49,867 nucleotides of DNA from Spirochaetaceae bacterium (GTDB lineage: Bacteria; Spirochaetota; Spirochaetia; SZUA-6; Bin103), in NCBI GenBank assembly GCA_028820215.1, contig JAPPKD010000059.1, positions 1-49,867 of the forward strand. The letters run 5' to 3'. The first letter of the stretch is position 1. Each line of letters starts with the position of its first letter. The translations under genes and the position numbers were made by a program. Positions 44,420-49,867 of the stretch are shown piece after piece. The notes under the pieces were generated by a model. That model did not search any database. It had not been told where the DNA came from and worked only from the letters and a program-made list of their open reading frames with translations.

Positions 44420-46503
44420 GCTCCACGGCCACGGACACCGGCGACCCGGCACAGACCGTGAGGCTGGGCCGGGGTGAGTGCGGCCGCTTCGAGAGCGCCG
44501 TTCGCAAGGAGTGGCTGGTAACGAACGGCCTGGGCGGATTCGCCTCCGGAACCGTGGCGGGACTCAATACGCGCCGCTATCACGGCCTGCTCGTGGCGGC
44601 GCTGCGCCCACCGCAGCAGCGCACCCTCGCCGTGGCCAAGATCGATACCCGGGCCTGCTACGACGGGACTCGCCATCCCCTCTTCACCAACGAGTTCGGC
44701 GCCGGCACCGTCGACCCGCACGGCTACCGCTGCATCGAGTCGTTCCATCTCGACCACCTGATACCGGTGTGGACCTGGGCGTTGGCCGACGCGCGCCTGG
44801 AGCAGCGCATCTGGATGGACCACGGGCACAACACCGTCCGCCTGAGCTTCACGCTCGCGCGCGCCGCCGGCACCGTCACGCTGACCGCCACTCCGCTCGT
44901 CGCCTGGCGCGACTTTCACGGCCACACGCGTGGTGGTGGTGAGGTCGCCGCGGATCCGATCGCCGGCGGGGTCGCCGTGTGTGCGGACGCCGGTGCGCCG
45001 CCCTGCAGGATCGTCGCCGACCGGGGGACGTTCCGCGCGCATCCGGAGTGGTACTGGGAATTCAGACACCGCATGGAGGCCGAGCGCGGCCTGGATGCAG
45101 CCGAGGATCTGTTCTCGCCGGGATCGTTTGCCTGCACGCTTGCGCCGGGGGAGACGGTAACGTTCTCCTGCTCACTGGAGGATGTCGCCGCGGACGGCGG
45201 CCGGGAGTCGCTGGCGCGGGAACGCGCGCGGCAGGCCGGCGTGCTGCGCGCGCTCCCGGCCGAGGAACCGGCGTGGGTCCGCCACCTGGCGCTGGCCGCC
45301 GACCAGTTCGTGGTGCGGCGCTCGCTCGCGGACCGGAACGGCCCGACCGGAACGGCGGCGGGAAGCACGATCATCGCCGGCTATCCCTGGTTCGGCGATT
45401 GGGGCCGCGACACCATGATCGCCCTGCCGGGACTGACCCTGGCCACCGGCCGCGCCGCGATTGCGGCCGACATTCTGCGCACCTTTCGGCGCTACCTCGA
45501 CCGGGGCATGCTCCCCAACCGGTTTCCCGACGAAGTCGATCCCGGCGCGGCGGCGGAGTACAACACCGTGGACGCCACACTCTGGTACTTCCATGCCGTT
45601 TACCAGTACCTGCAGCACACCGCCGACCTGGCGCTCATCGAAGAGCTGTTTCCCTCGCTGGCACAGATCGTCGACCGGCACCGGCGGGGGACGCGCCACG
45701 CCATTCGCGTGGACGCGGACGACGGCCTGCTGTACGCCGGCGAGCCGGGAGTCCAACTCACCTGGATGGACGCCAGGGTAGGCGACTGGGTGGTCACGCC
45801 GCGCATCGGCAAGCCGGTCGAGGTCAACGCCCTGTGGCACAACGCCCTGCGCGTCATGGCCGACCTGGCCGATCGGCTGGGCGCGACGGAAGACGGATCG
45901 CGTTACCGCGCCGCGGCCGCGCAGGCCGCAGACAACTTCCGGCGGCGGTTCTGGTACGCTGCCGGCGGCTACCTCCACGACGTGATCGACGGCCCGGAGG
46001 GCGAGCCCGCGGCCGACGGCCGCCGTTGCGACCATCGGCTCCGGCCCAATCAGATCTTCGCGGTGTCATTGCCGTTCCCCCTGCTGGAGGAGGCCCAGGC
46101 CAAATCCGTGGTCGACGTGTGCGCCCGCCGGCTCTGGGCGTCGTACGGCCTGCGCAGCCTGGCGCCTGACGATCCGGACTACGTCGGCCGCTACGGCGGC
46201 GGTCCGGCCGAGCGCGACGCGGGTTACCATCGCGGCACCGTGTGGGGCTGGCTGCTCGGGCCCTTCGCCACCGCCCACTTCCGCGTGTACCGGGACCCGG
46301 CGGCGACCCGCGGGATCCTCGCTCCGCTGAAGGATCACCTGGCCGACGCCGGCCTGGGATCCGTCAGCGAAATCTTCGACGGCGACCCGCCGCACCTTCC
46401 GGGCGGCTGTGTCGCGCAGGCATGGAGCGTGGCCGAGGTGCTGTGCGCCTGGAGACAACTCCCGCCGGCCGGACCGGCACCCGCGGTGCGGGCAGCGACG
46501 TGA
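44416..46503 (+). CDS. Glycogen debranching enzyme (amylo-alpha-1,6-glucosidase type)
   Basis: The start is ATG 44416, overlapping the murB stop; the frame is open upstream inside murB only by chance. The 695-residue product has the N-terminal domain of bacterial/archaeal debranching enzymes (EWLVTNGLGGFASGTVAGLNTRRYHGLLVAA) and an (alpha/alpha)6 catalytic domain with IAGYPWFGDWGRDTMIALPGL, where the Asp is the likely acid, then NTVDATLWYF, TWMDARVGDWVVTPR and HRGTVWGWLLGPFA. It removes alpha-1,6 branches from glycogen or maltodextrin in the cytosol. It is translationally coupled to the flavoprotein gene that follows, an unexpected partner. Confidence 0.9.
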   Translation: MSSTATDTGDPAQTVRLGRGECGRFESAVRKEWLVTNGLGGFASGTVAGLNTRRYHGLLVAALRPPQQRTLAVAKIDTRACYDGTRHPLFTNEFGAGTVDPHGYRCIESFHLDHLIPVWTWALADARLEQRIWMDHGHNTVRLSFTLARAAGTVTLTATPLVAWRDFHGHTRGGGEVAADPIAGGVAVCADAGAPPCRIVADRGTFRAHPEWYWEFRHRMEAERGLDAAEDLFSPGSFACTLAPGETVTFSCSLEDVAADGGRESLARERARQAGVLRALPAEEPAWVRHLALAADQFVVRRSLADRNGPTGTAAGSTIIAGYPWFGDWGRDTMIALPGLTLATGRAAIAADILRTFRRYLDRGMLPNRFPDEVDPGAAAEYNTVDATLWYFHAVYQYLQHTADLALIEELFPSLAQIVDRHRRGTRHAIRVDADDGLLYAGEPGVQLTWMDARVGDWVVTPRIGKPVEVNALWHNALRVMADLADRLGATEDGSRYRAAAAQAADNFRRRFWYAAGGYLHDVIDGPEGEPAADGRRCDHRLRPNQIFAVSLPFPLLEEAQAKSVVDVCARRLWASYGLRSLAPDDPDYVGRYGGGPAERDAGYHRGTVWGWLLGPFATAHFRVYRDPAATRGILAPLKDHLADAGLGSVSEIFDGDPPHLPGGCVAQAWSVAEVLCAWRQLPPAGPAPAVRAAT

Positions 46504-48221
46504 CGCGCCGTTTCATCGCCGGCCTGCTGATCGGCCTGGCCGTCGCCGGGTTGGAAGTGATTCTGACGACACTCCCGGCCGCGGCGCCCGGCGGGATTGT
46601 CAGGAACGCCGGAGGAGCGATTCGGCTGCTCGCGGCAGGTGCGTCGCTGGGCGTCGCCTTCGCGCTGCTGTTCCGTCCCACGCCCGGGAGTCACCCGGAA
46701 AACGTCATGGGCGGTGTCGTGATGGGGGTGGTGACGTGGGTGGTCTGTGCCCTCAGCCTCTTCCCCGTCCTCGACGCGGGCGCCCCGATGTGGCACGCGG
46801 ACACGGCGGCCCGCATCGTCCCGGAACTGGTCGCCTACGTGCTGCACGGCAGTCTGACCGGGTTCCTCTACGGCTTGGCATGCGAACGCCTGCGTCTGGC
46901 GCCGGCCGAAATGCCCTCGCCGGAACCGGCCGTGAAGACGAACGTCGTCATCGTCGGCGGTGGCTACGCCGGCGTAAGCGCAGCCACGTCGCTCGACAAG
47001 GCGTTCGCCGACGACCCTCGCGTGGACGTATGGCTGGTCAGCAAGACCAACTATCTCGTGCATACGCCCATGCTGTCGGAGGTGTCGTCGAGCGCCGTCA
47101 ATCCGCAGAACATCAGTCCGCCCTTGCGCTCCTTCTTTCGACGGGTGCACGTGGTACAGGGCGAGGTCGCGAGCATCGATTGGGCACGCGGTCGCGTCGA
47201 TCTGAGTCCCGGCGTACGTTCGCCGGACTCCAGCCTGGCATTCGACCATCTTTTGATCACGACCGGATGCGTTCCCAGCTTCTTCGGCAACCGGGACATC
47301 GAGGCCAACACGCTCACCTTCAAGTCGTTGCAGGACAGCGTTCGACTCCGCAATCAGATCATCGACCGGTTCGAGCGGGCCGACTTCGAGCAGGAGCCTG
47401 GGACGAAGCGCCGGTTGCTGACGTTCGTGGTCGTCGGGGGCGGCTTTGCCGGCGTCGAGCTGATCGGCGGCCTCAACGACTTCGGCCGGGGCATGTTGCC
47501 CTACTATCCCAACATCGCGCCGGACGACGTGCGGTTCGTACTGGTCCATCCCCGCGACGTCATATTGCCCGAGTTGAGTGAGTCGCTGGGGCGGTTCGCG
47601 CAGGAAAAGATGGCCGCGCGAGGCGTCGAGTTCATCGCCAACACCAGGGTCACCGGAGCCGCGCCGGGGATGATCCTCATCGGCGACGAGAGACTCGCTG
47701 CCGACACCGTGGTGTGGACGGCGGGCAATCAGCCAAATCCGATCGTGCATGCACTCGGCGTCGAGCTGACGCGGCGGGGTCAGATTCCTGTCTCGTCCGA
47801 CCTGCGATCGGTCGAAAACCCGGCCTTGTGGGCGGCGGGCGACTGTGCCCGGATACCCATCCCCAACGACCCGGGCTCCTTCTACCCGCCGACGGCCCAG
47901 CACGCCTTTCGCGAAGGGAGGCTCGCGGGCCACAACGTAGCGGCCGCGATCCGTGGCACGCCGCTGCAACCGTTCGACTTCAAGACACTGGGCAGCTTGG
48001 CCGCGCTGGGGCACCAGTTGGCGGTGGCTGAAGTGCTGGGTCGTCGCTTCTCCGGGTTTCTGGCATGGATCATGTGGCGGGCCATCTACCTGTCGAAGCT
48101 CCCCAACCTGGAGAAGCGATTGCGCGTCCTGCTGGACTGGGTTCTGGATGTGTTCTTCCCGCCTGACATCGTGCAGACCATCAGCTTCGACGCCGAATCG
48201 GAGCGGGACGTGCGGTCATGA
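46500..48221 (+). CDS. NDH-2-like NAD(P)/FAD oxidoreductase with N-terminal membrane module
   Basis: The start is GTG 46500, overlapping the debranching-enzyme stop (GTGA). The product has 573 residues. The first roughly 140 form a membrane module with about four spans (RRFIAGLLIGLAVAGLEVIL, LAAGASLGVAFALLF, NVMGGVVMGVVTWVVCALSLFPV, ELVAYVLHGSLTGFLYGLA). From about 145 on it is a type II NADH dehydrogenase: NVVIVGGGYAGVSAATSL for FAD, LLTFVVVGGGFAGVELIGGL for NAD(P), LWAAGDCARIP and PTAQHAFREG. NDH-2 enzymes pass electrons to quinone and are normally monotopic, so the N-terminal module is an addition. The module resembles the repeats of the next protein. Confidence 0.85.
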   Translation: MTRRFIAGLLIGLAVAGLEVILTTLPAAAPGGIVRNAGGAIRLLAAGASLGVAFALLFRPTPGSHPENVMGGVVMGVVTWVVCALSLFPVLDAGAPMWHADTAARIVPELVAYVLHGSLTGFLYGLACERLRLAPAEMPSPEPAVKTNVVIVGGGYAGVSAATSLDKAFADDPRVDVWLVSKTNYLVHTPMLSEVSSSAVNPQNISPPLRSFFRRVHVVQGEVASIDWARGRVDLSPGVRSPDSSLAFDHLLITTGCVPSFFGNRDIEANTLTFKSLQDSVRLRNQIIDRFERADFEQEPGTKRRLLTFVVVGGGFAGVELIGGLNDFGRGMLPYYPNIAPDDVRFVLVHPRDVILPELSESLGRFAQEKMAARGVEFIANTRVTGAAPGMILIGDERLAADTVVWTAGNQPNPIVHALGVELTRRGQIPVSSDLRSVENPALWAAGDCARIPIPNDPGSFYPPTAQHAFREGRLAGHNVAAAIRGTPLQPFDFKTLGSLAALGHQLAVAEVLGRRFSGFLAWIMWRAIYLSKLPNLEKRLRVLLDWVLDVFFPPDIVQTISFDAESERDVRS

Positions 48222-49651
48222 CGCGCAATCGTCTTCTGGCCGGGGCGATCGCCGGGGTGTTGGGCGGCAGCGTGTCCGGGCTGTTGGCAGTGCCTGCCAT
48301 CCCCTGGCCGGTGCACCTGCCGATGAGCGGCGTCCTGGGCGTGCTCTTCGGTCTCGGGTTCGGCGTGCGGGTGCGGACCGCCGGATCGTCGCTCATGTGG
48401 GGTCAGGCGTACGGCATCCTGTGGTGGCTGGTGGGTCCGCTGACGCTGTTACCGCTCGTGGATGGACGCGGTCTGCAGTGGACGGTGCCGGCGATACAGG
48501 ACGGTTTTCCGCACCTCCTGGCGCACATGGTCGGCTTCGGGGCGGTGCTGGGCCTGGCGATGCACGGCCTCGGCCGTCTGTTCCCGTTCGTTACCGCCGC
48601 CTGCAAGCCGCCGGCGGAGCCGAGAGTTCCCGAGCTGGTGCCGCCGCTGGTGCAGGCGCTCGTCGTGGGCGGAGTGGGCGGACTGCTCGGCGCATGGGTG
48701 TTCCTGTGGGGCATCGAGACAGCGGGTTTCTTTCCCGTCGTCGCCGGCATGGTCGGCATGGGCTCGCCCACGGCGGGCGGCCTGTTGCACTATCTCATCG
48801 GCTTGGTCATCGCCATGACCTTCGCCCTCCTGTTCCACCGCAACGTAGGCGGCGCCGGCTCCGCTCTCATCTGGGGCATGGGTTACGGCGTGCTCTGGTG
48901 GATTCTCGGTCCGCTGACGCTGCTTCCGCTGTTCACCCACAGTCCGGTTCAGTGGACCGTGGAAGCGGCGCGGGCGAACTACTCGTCGCTGGTGGCGCAC
49001 CTCCTCTATGGAGCTGTCGTCGGTTGGGTCTATGCCGTCGTCAATCGCCTGTGGGTGATCCTGTTCGTGGACTCGGATCCGCTCAGCCGCACGCGTGAAG
49101 GTGCCGGCACGCGCAGCGTCCGCGGCCTCCTGATGGGGCAGGCCGGTGGCATTCTGGGCGGGATCCTCTTCACCGTCGTGATGTACGGCGTCGGCGCGCT
49201 GCCCAACGTCGCCAGCTTGGTCGGTTCGCGCTCGCCCCTTGTCGGCGTTCTGGTGCACTTTGCCATCTCGATCCTCATCGGCAGCAGCTTCGGCTTGCTG
49301 TTCCAGCGCCATGCACACAGCCCCGGAGCGGGGATGAGCTGGGGACTGTCGTATGGCGTGCTGTGGTGGCTGCTCGGGGCGCTGACGCTGTTCCCGGCAC
49401 TGTTGCGGCAACCGGTCGACTGGTCACTGGCGGCGGCGTCGGCCAATTACGCCTCGCTGATCGGGCATCTGTTCTACGGCGTGGGCCTGGGGCTGCTGCT
49501 CCAGCACCTGGTCTCCCGCTACGACTCGGCATGGCAACCGGGCCGACAGCGCGATACCGGTACGCCGGAAGCGCTGTGGGCCGGCACCGTGCTGGTGACG
49601 GTCATCCTGCCGCTCGTACTACACACGGCCGCCGCCGCGCCAAGACCTTGA
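48218..49651 (+). CDS. Polytopic membrane protein with three similar modules
   Basis: The start overlaps the flavoprotein stop (ATGA). The 477-residue product is almost entirely membrane-embedded. It contains roughly three copies of a 140-residue module: a Gly-rich span, a loop, a span of the type GSSFGLLF or AMTFALLF, then GxxYGxLWWxLGxLTLxP, a Pro/Trp-rich loop (QWTV, DWSL) and a final HLxYGxxxG span. The motif YGILWWLVGPLTLLP occurs near residue 65, with YGVLWWILGPLTLLP and YGVLWWLLGALTLFP in the later copies. The flavoprotein's N-terminus matches one such module loosely. I know no named family for it. A membrane partner or electron-transfer subunit of the flavoprotein is the obvious guess. 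Confidence 0.75.
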   Translation: MTRNRLLAGAIAGVLGGSVSGLLAVPAIPWPVHLPMSGVLGVLFGLGFGVRVRTAGSSLMWGQAYGILWWLVGPLTLLPLVDGRGLQWTVPAIQDGFPHLLAHMVGFGAVLGLAMHGLGRLFPFVTAACKPPAEPRVPELVPPLVQALVVGGVGGLLGAWVFLWGIETAGFFPVVAGMVGMGSPTAGGLLHYLIGLVIAMTFALLFHRNVGGAGSALIWGMGYGVLWWILGPLTLLPLFTHSPVQWTVEAARANYSSLVAHLLYGAVVGWVYAVVNRLWVILFVDSDPLSRTREGAGTRSVRGLLMGQAGGILGGILFTVVMYGVGALPNVASLVGSRSPLVGVLVHFAISILIGSSFGLLFQRHAHSPGAGMSWGLSYGVLWWLLGALTLFPALLRQPVDWSLAAASANYASLIGHLFYGVGLGLLLQHLVSRYDSAWQPGRQRDTGTPEALWAGTVLVTVILPLVLHTAAAAPRP

Positions 49652-49770
49652 CGTGGACAGCGATGTTGGCGATAGTGGCAGGGCCGTCAGAGGTACGCAG
49701 CGGCTTCGGTTCGTCGGTCCACTGTTCGCCGTCGCTGCGTACGGCGCGCCGGTCGATGCTATGGACACCC
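49603..49770 (-). pseudogene. Possible transposase C-terminal scrap
   Basis: On the minus strand, up to a TGA near 49603, a short frame reads SDGEQWTDEPKPLRTSDGPATIANIA. This weakly resembles the DDE-transposase tail 'ED-x-x-x-VRTG-x-x-P-x-x-LA-x-LRN-x-A' of ISAs1-like elements. There is no start, no DDE triad and no confirmed terminal repeat. The frame overlaps the end of the membrane-protein gene and is interrupted by a G/C run on its 5' side. Confidence 0.25.
49693..49742. repeat. Inverted repeat with 10-base arms
   Basis: GTACGCAGCG (49693-49702) and CGCTGCGTAC (49733-49742) are perfect inverted copies around a 30-base spacer, just beyond the membrane-protein gene. They could form a hairpin downstream of the operon or be part of a mobile-element remnant. 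Confidence 0.6.
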
Positions 49771-49783
49771 GGGGGGGGGGGGG
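49771..49783 (+). repeat. Run of 13 G
   Basis: A homopolymer of thirteen G follows ACACCC, by far the longest single-base run I noticed in the window. It is a candidate slippage site or a place where read or assembly length may be wrong. Confidence 0.85.
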
Positions 49784-49822
49784 CGCCGCGTTCATCGGCT
49801 GTGTGTCGCGGGGTTGTGCATT

Positions 49823-49848
49823 CCGCCCGCGCTCGCTGTTGCGGGCGG
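49823..49848 (+). terminator. Hairpin with short T tail
   Basis: CCGCCCGC (49823-49830) pairs with GCGGGCGG (49841-49848) around a 10-base loop, followed by GTTTCG. It has the shape of a factor-independent terminator with a weak T tract, about 170 bases after the last gene of the plus-strand operon. Confidence 0.5.
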
Positions 49849-49867
49849 GTTTCGTGCTGGGGTCGAT

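Noticed and set aside
46335..48014. 559-codon minus-strand frame opposite the flavoprotein
   Set aside because: It is antisense to two FAD/NAD-binding motifs and has no family pattern of its own.

Overview
The window is about 49.9 kb of high-GC bacterial chromosome. It is dense with short operons in which stop and start codons overlap (ATGA or GTGA). I recognise no rRNA or tRNA gene and no complete insertion sequence. The content is that of an aerobic heterotroph specialised in complex carbon: a sulfatase, sialidase-type propellers, a polysaccharide-type ABC importer (LplB/LplC family), acid-sugar dehydratases of the enolase superfamily, a Rieske oxygenase, several Fe(II)/2-oxoglutarate (PhyH) oxygenases and purine salvage. 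A type I murB indicates a peptidoglycan-containing bacterium. This mix, with Uma2 and DUF3604 proteins, recalls genomes of marine or sponge-associated Spirochaetota, Poribacteria or Chloroflexota. That placement is inference; nothing here fixes the phylum.

Layout. 1-2715 (minus): a DegT-type aminotransferase and two amidohydrolases, one apparently without its metal ligands. 2841-6439 (plus): a sulfatase coupled to a DUF3604 protein, followed by a palindrome and a DUF4143 ATPase lacking its P-loop. 7579-9920 (minus): a Rieske oxygenase and an amidohydrolase. 10290-12898 (minus): a GNAT-glyoxalase fusion and a GNAT/THUMP/FtsJ methyltransferase fusion. 12951-15629 is a rearranged patch: a Uma2 nuclease-like gene, an esterase fragment, an inverted piece of darT, the darT 3' end and a frameshifted darG. 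15635-24504 (minus) is one long catabolic operon: PhyH oxygenase, two sialidase-like proteins, a GHL-type hydrolase, solute-binding protein, two permeases and a short gene remnant. 24590-27895 (minus): HIT protein, coiled-coil membrane protein, neutral-ceramidase-like protein and an M19 dipeptidase-like protein.

28149-37902 holds a HicB-like protein, a TolB-like propeller, two acid-sugar dehydratases, an NCS2 purine-type permease with a C-terminal extension, an acquired-looking AlbA/ATPase plus ParA pair, and an 8-oxoguanine deaminase. 37972-40515 is a decayed polyketide synthase joined to the tail of an oxygenase gene. 40508-42420 (minus): PhyH oxygenase and aminotransferase. 42462-49651 (plus): a hydroxyisobutyrate-dehydrogenase-type enzyme, murB, a glycogen debranching enzyme, an NDH-2-like flavoprotein with an N-terminal membrane module, and a membrane protein built of about three copies of what looks like the same module. 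The last 200 bases contain inverted repeats, a 13-G run and possibly a transposase scrap.

The best candidates for something undescribed are the NDH-2/membrane-repeat pair (46500-49651), the AlbA-ATPase/ParA pair (33003-35170) and the acetyltransferase/methyltransferase fusion operon (10290-12898). The inverted darT is the clearest structural oddity.
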